Below, piece by piece: positions 1 through 6,671 of a DNA stretch of 9,257 bases; position 1 is the stretch's first letter; each line of letters opens with the position of its first letter. Origin of the DNA: Clostridiales bacterium (lineage in GTDB: Bacteria > Bacillota > Clostridia > Oscillospirales > Oscillospiraceae); NCBI GenBank assembly GCA_019421525.1, contig JAHZFC010000002.1, positions 29,779 through 39,035 of the forward strand, read 5' to 3'. The position numbers and the translations under genes were made by a program. The notes beneath the pieces are model-generated. The model worked only from the letters and a program-made list of their open reading frames with translations, was not told where the DNA came from and searched no databases.

Positions 1-592
1 TGTTGAGCTTGAGGATGTTGCCGATCAGGTCGTTGAGCCGCCGGGCGTACCGCTCGATGGTGTCCACATGCTCCGCCCGCTGCTCCGGCGGCAGGTCCTT
101 GTCTTTCAAAAGCTGGGCGGTGTTCTGGATCACCGCCAGGGGGGTCTTGATCTCGTGGGAGACGTTGGAGAAAAAGTCGGTCTTGAGGGTCTCGATGCTC
201 CCCAGCTCTCCCACCATCTTGTTGAAGTCCATGATCATCACGTCCAGGTAGTCCAGCTTGTCGGCGGTGTGCATGGGGGGCACATAGACGGAGAAGTCCC
301 CCTCCGCCACCTTTCGGGTGGCCTCGGCCAGAGCCTGTACCGGCTTTTCATAGGTGTCTTTCATTAGGTGGCGGATCAGCAGGGTCATGTTCAGGGAGAC
401 CAGACACCAATAGACCAGCACTACATGGGTCAGGATGATGCCGTTATCGTCTGTCAGGTATCTTACCAGCATGATCAGTCCCATATGGATGCCGGAGGCC
501 AGCAGCAGTCCGCCCAAAATGACCCCGAACAGCGCCAGGGGAAAGCGGCTGATCCGGACCAGGCCGTAGACGGAGTCCTGCATCCTGCTCAT
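1..592 (-). CDS. sensor histidine kinase, C-terminal part cut off by the window edge
   Basis: Membrane sensor kinase of a two-component system; it would autophosphorylate on histidine and pass the phosphate to the response regulator encoded just upstream. I translated the minus strand from the ATG at 592-590, giving 197 residues before the window ends. Seen in order: two hydrophobic segments (about residues 17-44 and 53-76) separated by a very short outside loop, a HAMP-like linker (about 78-130, with KPVQALAEATRKVAEGDF), and a HisKA dimerisation helix with the H-box FFSNVSHEIKTPL, phospho-acceptor His146. The ATP-binding HATPase domain lies beyond position 1. The start overlaps the regulator stop as ATGA, which signals translational coupling; an in-frame ATG three codons later is an alternative. 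With almost no extracytoplasmic domain the signal is probably sensed in the membrane or through the neighbouring membrane protein (inference). Family is secure; the stimulus is unknown. Confidence 0.93.
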   Translation of the reverse strand, partial: MSRMQDSVYGLVRISRFPLALFGVILGGLLLASGIHMGLIMLVRYLTDDNGIILTHVVLVYWCLVSLNMTLLIRHLMKDTYEKPVQALAEATRKVAEGDFSVYVPPMHTADKLDYLDVMIMDFNKMVGELGSIETLKTDFFSNVSHEIKTPLAVIQNTAQLLKDKDLPPEQRAEHVDTIERYARRLNDLIGNILKLN

Positions 593-1260
593 TTCAGCAC
601 CGCCTTGTAGCCCAGGCCCCGGACCGTCCTGATCTCGAACCCGTCACAGCCTGAGAATTTGTCCCGGAGCTTGGTGATGTACACGTCCACCGCCCGGAGG
701 CTGGCGTCTGAGTCCACCCCCCAGAACTCGTCCATGAGCTGGGCGCGGGTGAAGGTCTTTTTCGGGTAGGACAGCAGCTTGTAGAGGATGTTGAACTCCC
801 GGGTGGTGACGGGGATCTCCTCGCCGTCCACCTCCGCCGTCATGCCGTCGGCGTCCAGCACCAGGTTACCCACGGTGATCTTCCGCTCCATCTCGATGTT
901 GGCCCGGCGCAGCAGGGCCCGCACCCGGAGGAGCAGCTCGTCGAAGTCGATGGGCTTGACCATGTAGTCGTCGATGCCCAGCTGAAAGCCCTTCTGCTTG
1001 GCGGACAGGTCGTCCCGGGCGGACATGAACAGGATGGGGATGTGCTTGTTCACCTGCCGCACCGTCCGGGCGAACTCGAAGCCGTCCACCTCGGGCATCA
1101 TGATGTCCGAGATGATCATGTCATACAGGCTGTTGTACAGCTCATCGTAGGCGTCGCTGGCCCGCAGGCAGCCTTTCGCCTCGAAGCCGCTGTCGTTTAG
1201 ATAAGTACACACCAGCTGGTTGAGCTTTGCGTCATCCTCCAGCACCAAAATGTGGACCAC
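589..1260 (-). CDS. OmpR/PhoB-family response regulator
   Basis: DNA-binding transcription factor, 223 residues, the usual OmpR-family length. Receiver domain, about residues 1-115: acidic pair Asp9/Asp10, phospho-acceptor Asp52 in SDIMMPEVDGFE, Ser80 in FMSA, and Lys102 in VKP, so every conserved catalytic position is present. Winged-helix effector domain, about 128-222: VTTREFNILYKLLSYP, the recognition region RAVDVYITKLRDKF, and the wing IRTVRGLGYK. The start is GTG, chosen because a perfect AAGGAGG at 1275-1269 lies 8 bases upstream and no ATG is available. The gene sits 13 bases downstream of the membrane-protein gene and overlaps the kinase start by 4 bases, so it is the middle cistron of one operon. 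Its targets cannot be read from the window; autoregulation of this operon or control of the membrane protein is possible but inferred. Confidence 0.96.
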   Translation of the reverse strand: MVHILVLEDDAKLNQLVCTYLNDSGFEAKGCLRASDAYDELYNSLYDMIISDIMMPEVDGFEFARTVRQVNKHIPILFMSARDDLSAKQKGFQLGIDDYMVKPIDFDELLLRVRALLRRANIEMERKITVGNLVLDADGMTAEVDGEEIPVTTREFNILYKLLSYPKKTFTRAQLMDEFWGVDSDASLRAVDVYITKLRDKFSGCDGFEIRTVRGLGYKAVLK

Positions 1261-1276
1261 GATCGTTTCCTCCTTA
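1258..1276 (-). promoter_or_regulatory. ribosome binding site of the response regulator, overlapping the upstream stop codon
   Basis: On the minus strand the upstream gene ends in TAA, which runs straight into the Shine-Dalgarno sequence as TAAGGAGG (1276-1269); the regulator GTG is at 1260. The overlap of stop codon and ribosome site suggests that ribosomes finishing the membrane protein reinitiate on the regulator. It also settles the non-ATG start. Confidence 0.85.
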
Positions 1277-2137
1277 CTGTCGTCTCAGCTTTCGGCTGGC
1301 GGAGATCGTCATGAACAGGGCGGTCGCCAGCACCAGGCAGCACACTGCCCCGGCAGTGCCCGCTGTCATCAAAAATTGGAACTGGGGCTCCCCTCCGAAC
1401 TGGGAGAGCATGGCGGTCTCCAGGGAGAAGATGGACACCATAGCGGTGGTCAGGCTCACCGCCTTGGCCGCCGAGAGCACCGGGCTTCGGAACCTCCGGT
1501 ACTTCACCGCATTGACGATGGAGATGGTCAGGCTGTAAAAGGCGTAGAGCGCTGCCACATAGATCATGGTGCCCGGATAGTCGTACCCCTGCCCGTCCAG
1601 GACGATCTGCACCGAGATCCAGACCAGGGCCAGGTCCAGCACCAGCAGCAGCCAGCCGGTACAGCGGTAGGTGCGCAGTTCATCGGCATACCACGCCTCT
1701 TCCTGGGTCTTGGGCGTCCTGCGGATCAGGTACAGGCGCACCGCGCACAGCAGGATGTAATAGGCCCCCAGCGCTCCGTCCCAAAATGAGGCGTAGAGGG
1801 CCGCATACCCCATACGCATCACGGCATAGCACGGGTTGATGGCCAGGGAGAGGAGCAGCCCCATCCGCACCCGGAAGTTGGCATCCGCCCGCCAGTGGGC
1901 CACCAGAGGGATCTCCGTCAGCCGCCGCCAGGCCCGCCGGAAGGAGCGGACCGCCGCCTCCGTCACCGCCACCAGGGCGTAACAGGAGAGGATATAGGCG
2001 GCGTAGGCCAGGGGCGTCTCCTCCAGGCCCCTGCCAAAGACCAGGTACAGGCCGCCCGCCCCCAGCACGGCAAGGGGAACGGCCCCCTTCCAGCCGGGAA
2101 AGAGCCACTTTTTCACCGTTCCCCATGCCCGTTCCAT
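1274..2137 (-). CDS. polytopic membrane protein of unknown function, first gene of a two-component operon
   Basis: I do not recognise the family. The product has 287 residues from the ATG at 2137 and is strongly hydrophobic, with about eight predicted membrane segments near residues 19-36, 43-64, 93-116, 120-139, 160-181, 188-211, 224-244 and 255-279. Charged loops separate them, notably the basic stretch RSFRRAWRRL after segment 2. No signal peptide, ATP-binding motif or metal motif was found. An in-frame GTG at 2146 would add three residues, but the AGGCGGG stretch then lies too close; it is about 10 bases from the ATG at 2137. The protein is directly upstream of, and coupled to, a response regulator and histidine kinase with little sensor domain. 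It may therefore be the accessory sensor, the signal transporter, or the regulated output (inference). Membrane location is secure; function is unknown. Confidence 0.82.
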   Translation of the reverse strand: MERAWGTVKKWLFPGWKGAVPLAVLGAGGLYLVFGRGLEETPLAYAAYILSCYALVAVTEAAVRSFRRAWRRLTEIPLVAHWRADANFRVRMGLLLSLAINPCYAVMRMGYAALYASFWDGALGAYYILLCAVRLYLIRRTPKTQEEAWYADELRTYRCTGWLLLVLDLALVWISVQIVLDGQGYDYPGTMIYVAALYAFYSLTISIVNAVKYRRFRSPVLSAAKAVSLTTAMVSIFSLETAMLSQFGGEPQFQFLMTAGTAGAVCCLVLATALFMTISASRKLRRQ

Positions 2138-2272
2138 ATGCCGCACACCCGCCTGTCATCCTCGCTTCGTCGCTCCGCTTCCACTGTGTGAGAGGATAGC
2201 GTCGAGATATTGGAAAACTGTTTGCGAAATGTTTCTGTTTTATTAGATCTTCGCGGATGCCCTGTCCTGTGC
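2138..2272 (-). other. spacer between the helicase gene and the two-component operon
   Basis: This stretch of about 135 bases has an AT-richer core near 2200-2255, unlike the surrounding GC-rich genes, so it probably carries the operon promoter. I searched both strands for -35/-10 pairs at 16-18 base spacing and found only weak candidates, for example AGGACA with TCTAAT at a poor 15-base spacing on the minus strand. No clear terminator follows the helicase stop: there is no strong GC stem with a T-run. Readthrough from the helicase gene into the operon therefore cannot be excluded. Confidence 0.4.
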
Positions 2273-4510
2273 TCACCGCCTGCCCTGGGCCCAGCTGTGG
2301 CCGCCGCCCCGCTTTTCCCGGTGGTAGCAGGTGTCGCACAGCCGCCCCCGGTGGTGCAGGGGCAGGGCCTTGCCGCACCGGGCGCAGAAGCGGATGTTGT
2401 TGCGCAGCCGGTGGAGCAGGATCTCGTTGATCTCGTCTGCCACCTGCTCCCGGGTGTCGTAGAGCCTGTCCTCGTCCACCGGGCAGTCAAAGGCCTTGGC
2501 GAAGGAGAAGTACAGGTCCAGCTTCCGGTAATACTGCTCCAGCTCGGGCAGGGTGGGTTCCTCCTCCGGCAGGGTGGGCTGCTCGATGGCCTCCCCCTGC
2601 TGCCAGCGGTGGAGGAATTGGAAAAACAGCTCCCGCAGGGCGTCCTCCGTCTCGTCAAAGGGGATGTTGGCCGCCCGCAGCTCCTGCTCCCGGGTCAGGA
2701 CGAAGCCCATCTCCCGCATCTTGGAGATGAGTGAGATATACCGGGAGATGTCCAGCTTTCGGTAGGGCTCCACCGTGGGCATCCTGTTCCACTCGGTGAG
2801 TACCTCCAGCAGGTCGAAGTCCACCTGGAGCACCAGGTCAGAGAAGCCCACCACCGCGTGCTGGATAGGCGGGATCGGCGCCTCCAGCCCCGCCCGGATG
2901 AGCCCCAGCCCCTGGGTGGCCCCCACGAAGCCCCTGTTATACATCCCGAACCGGCCCGCCCGTCCGGCGATCTGTCGGATCTCCTCGGGCTTGAGCTCCC
3001 TGCGCTCCACCCCGTCGAATTTCTCCGTCTCCATGAAGATCACCCGCCGGATGGGCAGATTTAGCCCCATACCGATGGCGTCGGTGGACACGATATACTC
3101 CATCTCCCCCTTGAGGAAGCCCTCCATCTGCTTTCTCCTGGTGGAGTAGGGCAGGGCGCCGTAGATGATGGCCGGCTCCTTCCCGCTCTGGCGCAGGTCC
3201 TCCGCCACGCTGAGCACCCCCACCTTGGAGAAGGTGATGAGGGCGTCCCCGGGCTGCACCCGCTGGTAGTCTATGGTATGGTCCATGCAGATAAGGGGGG
3301 TGGTGCGCCGGTGCTCCAACACCTCGTAGCTGTCGCCGCAGCTTTCGATGAGCTGGATGAGGATCTGCCTGGCCTCCGGCGCGGCGCACAGGTGGACCTC
3401 CGGGGCCAGCACCCCCAGGATCGCCCGGGTCCAGGCATAGCCCCGCTCCCGGTCGGCGATCATCTGGCACTCGTCGATCACCGCCACGTCGCACTCCCGC
3501 TCCAGGGGCAGCTTCTCCGCCGTGGCCGACAGGTGGGTGTCCCCCTCCCGGATGTCCTCCTCCTCGCCGGTGGACAGGCTGCAGTCCACCCCGGCGTCCA
3601 GCAGCTTCTCCTGCCCCTCCAGGGCCAGCAGCCGCAGGGGGGCCAGATAGATCCCCGTTTTGGCCCGGATGAGCCGTTGGAAGCCGGCGTAGGTCTTGCC
3701 GGTGTTGGTGCCTCCCAGGTGGAGGATGAAGCGGCGGTGCATGGCCCGGGCCCTGGGATACTCGTCCTTGGGGTTCAGGGCGATGAGCAGGGACAGGCTG
3801 GTGCGGATGGCCTGGGGCACATACCACACCGACCACACCATGCCCAGCCCCTCGGTGAGCAGCTGGGCGTCCGGGAATCCCTCAGTGGCCAGCATGGCCG
3901 CCAGATCGGCCTCGGGCTGGGCGCTGGCAAAGTCCGCGATGACCTGTTTGGCCGCCTGGCACAGCACCTGGGGATACCGCTCCAGCACCCGCTCGGCCAG
4001 CTCCTGGCCGGAGCTCCTCCCCAGCCAGCCCCCCGCCCGGAGAAAGTTCTTCAAGATCTCCGGCAGGCGCTTGCTGTCGCACCGCTGCTCCAGGGCGAGG
4101 AACTCGCTGAGCCAGGCCGTGGCCTGGGAGGGGCGCAGCCCGCCGCCCTTTGCCGCGGCGGGCAGCCTCTCCAGGATGGCGCTGTGGTAGTGCCCGGCCA
4201 GCAGCCAGGGGGCGGAGCCGTCCCTCTCCGCCCTCTCCCACGCCCGGGCCAGGGCGGCGCAGGCCTTCTTCGTCTCCGGCGTGGGGGCCGCCGGGCCGCC
4301 ATGGGCCCCCTTCCGGTCCCCGCTGCGGCCGATGAACTCCGGGCTGTTTTCAGCCTGGCGCACATCCTCCTTGCTCCACACCCGGATGGGATGTCCGTCG
4401 GAGGGAAAATAGTGGGGCTTGGGGAGCAGCTCCCGGATCAGCTCATTGGTCCAGCCCCGCCGCTTCAGCATGGACGTGGACCAATATTTCCCCCTGTTGC
4501 GGCCTGACAC
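2273..4510 (-). CDS. Suv3-family DExH-box RNA helicase with N-terminal HTH-like segment and C-terminal zinc ribbon
   Basis: ATP-dependent helicase, predicted to unwind RNA in the cytoplasm, 745 residues from the GTG at 4510. Helicase motifs: Walker A GGTNTGKT (266-273), motif Ia LAPLRLLALEG (289-299), STGEE (313-317), motif II DECQM (346-350), ATSAT-region equivalent with STDAIGMGLNLPIRRVIF (475-492), and motif VI QIAGRAGRFG (513-522). The GxTNxGKT, PLRLLA, TGEE, DAIGMGLNL and QIAGRAGRFG set is the signature of eukaryotic mitochondrial Suv3 (SUPV3L1). Additions: residues about 8-60 (MLKRRGWTNELIRELLPKP, WSKEDV) look like a small helix-turn-helix-type nucleic-acid-binding segment, and Cys709, Cys712, Cys725 and Cys728 form a CxxC...CxxC ribbon. 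The same frame is open to 4762, but that extension contains the promoter at 4554-4582; AGGAGGG lies 6 bases before the GTG. In mitochondria Suv3 partners PNPase in RNA decay; a similar role here is inference. Confidence 0.92.
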   Translation of the reverse strand: MSGRNRGKYWSTSMLKRRGWTNELIRELLPKPHYFPSDGHPIRVWSKEDVRQAENSPEFIGRSGDRKGAHGGPAAPTPETKKACAALARAWERAERDGSAPWLLAGHYHSAILERLPAAAKGGGLRPSQATAWLSEFLALEQRCDSKRLPEILKNFLRAGGWLGRSSGQELAERVLERYPQVLCQAAKQVIADFASAQPEADLAAMLATEGFPDAQLLTEGLGMVWSVWYVPQAIRTSLSLLIALNPKDEYPRARAMHRRFILHLGGTNTGKTYAGFQRLIRAKTGIYLAPLRLLALEGQEKLLDAGVDCSLSTGEEEDIREGDTHLSATAEKLPLERECDVAVIDECQMIADRERGYAWTRAILGVLAPEVHLCAAPEARQILIQLIESCGDSYEVLEHRRTTPLICMDHTIDYQRVQPGDALITFSKVGVLSVAEDLRQSGKEPAIIYGALPYSTRRKQMEGFLKGEMEYIVSTDAIGMGLNLPIRRVIFMETEKFDGVERRELKPEEIRQIAGRAGRFGMYNRGFVGATQGLGLIRAGLEAPIPPIQHAVVGFSDLVLQVDFDLLEVLTEWNRMPTVEPYRKLDISRYISLISKMREMGFVLTREQELRAANIPFDETEDALRELFFQFLHRWQQGEAIEQPTLPEEEPTLPELEQYYRKLDLYFSFAKAFDCPVDEDRLYDTREQVADEINEILLHRLRNNIRFCARCGKALPLHHRGRLCDTCYHREKRGGGHSWAQGRR

Positions 4511-4516
4511 GGCGTT

Positions 4517-4523
4517 CCCTCCT
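4517..4523 (-). promoter_or_regulatory. ribosome binding site deciding the GTG start of the helicase
   Basis: AGGAGGG on the minus strand, 6 bases upstream of the GTG at 4510. Together with the promoter about 45 bases further upstream it supports the 745-residue protein rather than the 829-residue longest frame. Confidence 0.8.
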
Positions 4524-4553
4524 CTCCTCTGGCTGCGGATCGTCTTTGCCTTT

Positions 4554-4582
4554 AGTATATCCGAAATGGGCAGGATCTTCAA
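4554..4582 (-). promoter_or_regulatory. sigma-A promoter of the helicase gene
   Basis: On the minus strand, -35 TTGAAG (4582-4577), a 17-base spacer and -10 TATACT (4559-4554). The -10 matches the consensus at 5 of 6 positions and the -35 at 4 of 6. Transcription would begin near 4547, leaving a leader of about 37 bases before the GTG at 4510. Confidence 0.75.
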
Positions 4583-4590
4583 CGACCTGC

Positions 4591-4646
4591 GGGAGAAATG
4601 CGGGCGGGGGCCGTCCTCTCCCCGCCGCTCCTCCCGGAGCGTCTTG
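4591..4646. repeat. two small hairpins between the divergent promoters
   Basis: GGCGGGG pairs with CCCCGCC, separated by about 10 bases, and next to it CGCTCC pairs with GGAGCG around a four-base TCCC loop. They lie upstream of both divergent promoters, between the helicase -35 and the SDR control region, so they belong to neither mature transcript as predicted. In this GC-rich context they may be chance; no function is assigned. Confidence 0.3.
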
Positions 4647-4666
4647 ATCAAATGCAACAGATACAC

Positions 4667-4709
4667 CCTGTCATTTTGTCCAGCTGTCCAATGACAGGCG
4701 CCGGACAAA
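4667..4709. promoter_or_regulatory. nested inverted repeats over the SDR promoter, candidate operator
   Basis: CCTGTCATT (4667-4675) is an exact inverted repeat of AATGACAGG (4690-4698), 14 bases apart, and the right arm contains the whole -35 box ATGACA. A second exact pair, TTTGTCC (4675-4681) and GGACAAA (4703-4709), is interleaved and reaches into the spacer just before the -10. A repressor bound here would block RNA polymerase at the SDR gene; the placement suits repression better than activation (inference). I could not match the arms to a known regulator. Confidence 0.5.
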
Positions 4710-4719
4710 CCAGTATAAT
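4691..4719 (+). promoter_or_regulatory. sigma-A promoter of the SDR gene
   Basis: -35 ATGACA (4691-4696, 5 of 6), 17-base spacer, and perfect -10 TATAAT (4714-4719). This is the best promoter in the window. Transcription would start near 4726, leaving a leader of about 40 bases. Confidence 0.9.
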
Positions 4720-4751
4720 AGAGACAAAATAGGATCCACCCCGGTCCCGAT

Positions 4752-4759
4752 AAGGAGGT
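4752..4759 (+). promoter_or_regulatory. strong ribosome binding site of the SDR gene
   Basis: AAGGAGGT ends 7 bases before the ATG at 4767. It is a near-perfect anti-16S match and, with the strong promoter, suggests high expression when not repressed. Confidence 0.9.
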
Positions 4760-4766
4760 CATTTTT

Positions 4767-5540
4767 ATGGACTATCAACTGAGAGACAAGGTCGTGCTGA
4801 TCACCGGCGCCACCGGCGGCATCGGTCAAGCTCTGACGCAGGCGTTTGCCCAGGAGGGCTGCAAGCTGGCCATCAGCTCCACCCGGCAGGAGAAGCTGGA
4901 CGCCTTTACCCCTTCCCTGGGTCTGAGCCCTGACCGGCTGAAGACATTTCTGGTGGATGTCACCGATGAGCAGCAGGTCCAGTCCTTTGTGGACGGTGCC
5001 GCCGCGTATTTTGGCCGGATCGACGTCATGGTGATCAACGCCGGCTATGAGGGCAAGGTGGAGATAATCCAGGACGCCCAGTACGAGACCTACAGGAAGG
5101 TCTTTGACGTCAACCTCTTCGGCCCCCTGTACTGCATGAAGTACGCAGCCCCCCACATGATCGCCCAGCACCACGGCGCCATCGTCACCATCGCCTCCAA
5201 CGGCAGCTACACCGGCAGCGCCGGCATGAGCGCCTACTGCGCCTCCAAGCACGCCGTGGCCGGCCTGGTGAAGAGCGTGGCCCTGGAGCTGGGTCCCCAG
5301 GGCATCCACTGCAACTATATCTGTCCCGGCGCGGTGGAGACTCCCATGATCCACCGCATCGAGCAGGCCGCCACCGGCTCTTCCTCCGGCGAGGCTCTCT
5401 TTGCCGACCAGTATCTGGACCACCGCTACTGCCGGCCCGACGAGGTGGCCGCCCTGGCCCTGTACCTGGCCTCGGACATCTCCAGCCATATCATGGGCAG
5501 CGGCATCCGCATCGACGGCGGCCTGGACGCCACCTGCTGA
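4767..5540 (+). CDS. short-chain dehydrogenase/reductase (classical SDR, FabG-like)
   Basis: NAD(P)-dependent oxidoreductase of the cytoplasm, 257 residues, the usual classical SDR length. Seen: the nucleotide-binding glycine motif TGATGGIG (13-20), a DV pair at 64-65 that contacts adenine, NAG (91-93), catalytic Asn116, Ser144, Tyr157 and Lys161 (YCASK), with the Ser-Tyr spacing of 13 found in FabG, the PG motif (187-188), and the C-terminal SGIRIDGGLDATC typical of tetrameric SDRs. Arg40 after the second strand (SSTRQEK) suggests NADPH preference (inference). Substrate is not predictable: 3-oxoacyl-ACP reductase, sugar or secondary-alcohol dehydrogenase are all possible. No fatty-acid or sugar genes lie beside it. 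It is a single-gene unit with its own promoter and terminator, diverging from the helicase gene and possibly controlled through the inverted repeats at 4667-4709. Confidence 0.95.
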   Translation: MDYQLRDKVVLITGATGGIGQALTQAFAQEGCKLAISSTRQEKLDAFTPSLGLSPDRLKTFLVDVTDEQQVQSFVDGAAAYFGRIDVMVINAGYEGKVEIIQDAQYETYRKVFDVNLFGPLYCMKYAAPHMIAQHHGAIVTIASNGSYTGSAGMSAYCASKHAVAGLVKSVALELGPQGIHCNYICPGAVETPMIHRIEQAATGSSSGEALFADQYLDHRYCRPDEVAALALYLASDISSHIMGSGIRIDGGLDATC

Positions 5541-5597
5541 GGGCCGCACTGACACCAGTTTGGCCCCAGGCAGCAAAAGGTGCCTCCACTTGACGAT

Positions 5598-5634
5598 AAG
5601 CGCCCCCCGGCCTGAGCCAGGGGGCGCTTTCGCT
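5598..5634 (+). terminator. intrinsic terminator of the SDR gene, between convergent genes
   Basis: Perfect 10-base stem AAGCGCCCCC (5598-5607) / GGGGGCGCTT (5620-5629) around a 12-base loop, followed by a T-rich but interrupted tail. It sits between the SDR stop (5540) and the end of the oppositely oriented transporter gene (5663). The stem could also stop minus-strand transcripts, but on that side there is no T-run. Confidence 0.75.
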
Positions 5635-5662
5635 GTCTGTTGTCACCCCGTCCCGGGAGTGG

Positions 5663-6559
5663 TCAGCTCTCCGCCGGGGCATGGGAGCGCCGCAGGAAAT
5701 CAAATTTCGTCTCCGAGCACACCACCGCCACAAAGATCAGGGCAAAGCCGAAATACATGAAGGGCGTGGGGGACTCCTCGGTAAAGAGCACGGAGAAGGC
5801 CACCCCGAAGGGGGCCTCCAGCGCCAGCAGCACCGCCGCCGAGGAGGGGTCGGTATATTTCTGCCCGATGTTCTGGAACAGCAGGGCCAGGGCGGTGGCG
5901 GCCACCGCCAGATACAGCAGCACCCCCCAGGCCTGGGCGGGCAGCCCCCCGCTGGGGAAGCCCCCGGTGAGCGCCGTGCCCACCCAGCAGCACAGGGCGG
6001 TGGAGGCGAACTGGATCACCGTGAGGATAAAGATGTCCCGTCCCTGGGAGAACTTGGACACCGCCACGATGTGGCAGGCGAAGAGGAACCCGCCGCACAG
6101 GGTCATCAAATCGCCCATGGACAGGGCCAGCCCCCCATCCCAGGACACAAAGCCGATGCCCGCCACGCACAGTGCCGCAGCCAGCACATTGAACTTATCC
6201 GGCCGCGACCGGTCCACCGCCCAGTAGAGAAAGGGCACGATGACGCAGTAGACTGCGGTGAAAAAAGCGTTCTTCCCCGGGGTAGTGTCCATCAGGCCGT
6301 AGTTCTGCACCGCATAGGCGGCGAACAGGAACACCCCCATCAGCCCGCCCCGCCACCAGTAGGAGGGGTCGATCCCCTTCCACCGCTTCCAGAACACCAG
6401 GGCCAGCAGCACGGCGGCAAAGGTGAACCGGAAGGCCAGCAGGAACATCAGGTCCACGTCATCCAGGGTGTCTTTCATGATAAAAAAGGTGGACCCCCAG
6501 ATGAGGGTGGCCACCACGATCAGCGGCCTGGCCGCTTTTTTCAACAGGGCTTCGCTCAT
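5663..6559 (-). CDS. EamA/DMT-family membrane transporter
   Basis: Drug/metabolite transporter superfamily permease, probably an exporter of a small metabolite, 298 residues from the ATG at 6559, the normal size for a ten-helix EamA protein with two repeated halves. Seen: LIWGSTFFIMK in helix 1 (19-29), the family hallmark; MFLLAFRFTFAAVLL (38-52) with the Arg typical of helix 2; second-half helices ending in LLALEAPFGVAFSVLFTEE (244-262), the family E-x-P motif; and a short basic C-terminus (FLRRSHAPAES). An open frame extends to a TTG at 6667, but that TTG is the promoter -35 box, so the ATG at 6559 is preferred. Its ribosome site is weak: a GGAG 12 bases upstream. Substrate unknown. It lies downstream of a methyltransferase gene but has its own promoter, so a joint pathway is only a possibility. 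Confidence 0.93.
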   Translation of the reverse strand: MSEALLKKAARPLIVVATLIWGSTFFIMKDTLDDVDLMFLLAFRFTFAAVLLALVFWKRWKGIDPSYWWRGGLMGVFLFAAYAVQNYGLMDTTPGKNAFFTAVYCVIVPFLYWAVDRSRPDKFNVLAAALCVAGIGFVSWDGGLALSMGDLMTLCGGFLFACHIVAVSKFSQGRDIFILTVIQFASTALCCWVGTALTGGFPSGGLPAQAWGVLLYLAVAATALALLFQNIGQKYTDPSSAAVLLALEAPFGVAFSVLFTEESPTPFMYFGFALIFVAVVCSETKFDFLRRSHAPAES

Positions 6560-6593
6560 GCTATTGTTCAACTCCGGGCTGTTCAGATCAGGG

Positions 6594-6624
6594 CGTGGCC
6601 GTGCCCCTCCCTTGGGCCACGGCC
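6594..6624 (-). promoter_or_regulatory. leader hairpin of the EamA transporter mRNA
   Basis: The predicted leader of about 70 bases has two alternative 7-base stems using overlapping arms: CGTGGCC (6594-6600) with GGCCACG (6615-6621), or GGCCGTG (6597-6603) with CACGGCC (6618-6624). Only one can form at a time. An AAGGGAGGGG stretch lies in the loop with no start codon at a usable distance. A regulatory role is speculative; the composition alone favours such stems. Confidence 0.3.
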
Positions 6625-6638
6625 GCGCAACAAATGTT

Positions 6639-6667
6639 ATCATAGCAGAAAATCTGCCGCATTGCAA
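6639..6667 (-). promoter_or_regulatory. sigma-A promoter of the EamA transporter gene
   Basis: On the minus strand, -35 TTGCAA (6667-6662), 17-base spacer, -10 TATGAT (6644-6639, 5 of 6). Transcription would begin near 6632. The -35 box is only 4 bases beyond the methyltransferase stop codon, so this promoter makes the transporter independent of, or additional to, readthrough from the gene upstream. Confidence 0.8.
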
Positions 6668-6671
6668 TACA

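Noticed and set aside
3278..4507. A plus-strand open frame of about 409 codons antisense to the helicase gene
   Set aside because: The product is low-complexity, rich in Gly, Gln, Leu, Ala and Pro without domains. It is the GC-driven shadow of a well-conserved helicase on the other strand and has no ribosome site.
4511..4762. N-terminal extension of the helicase by 84 residues
   Set aside because: It contains a good minus-strand promoter and the divergent SDR promoter, and a GTG with a proper ribosome site lies downstream at 4510.
4671..5576. A minus-strand open frame of about 301 codons opposite the SDR gene
   Set aside because: Antisense to a gene with a complete SDR catalytic set, strong promoter and ribosome site; the Val/Gly/Ala-rich translation is a shadow.
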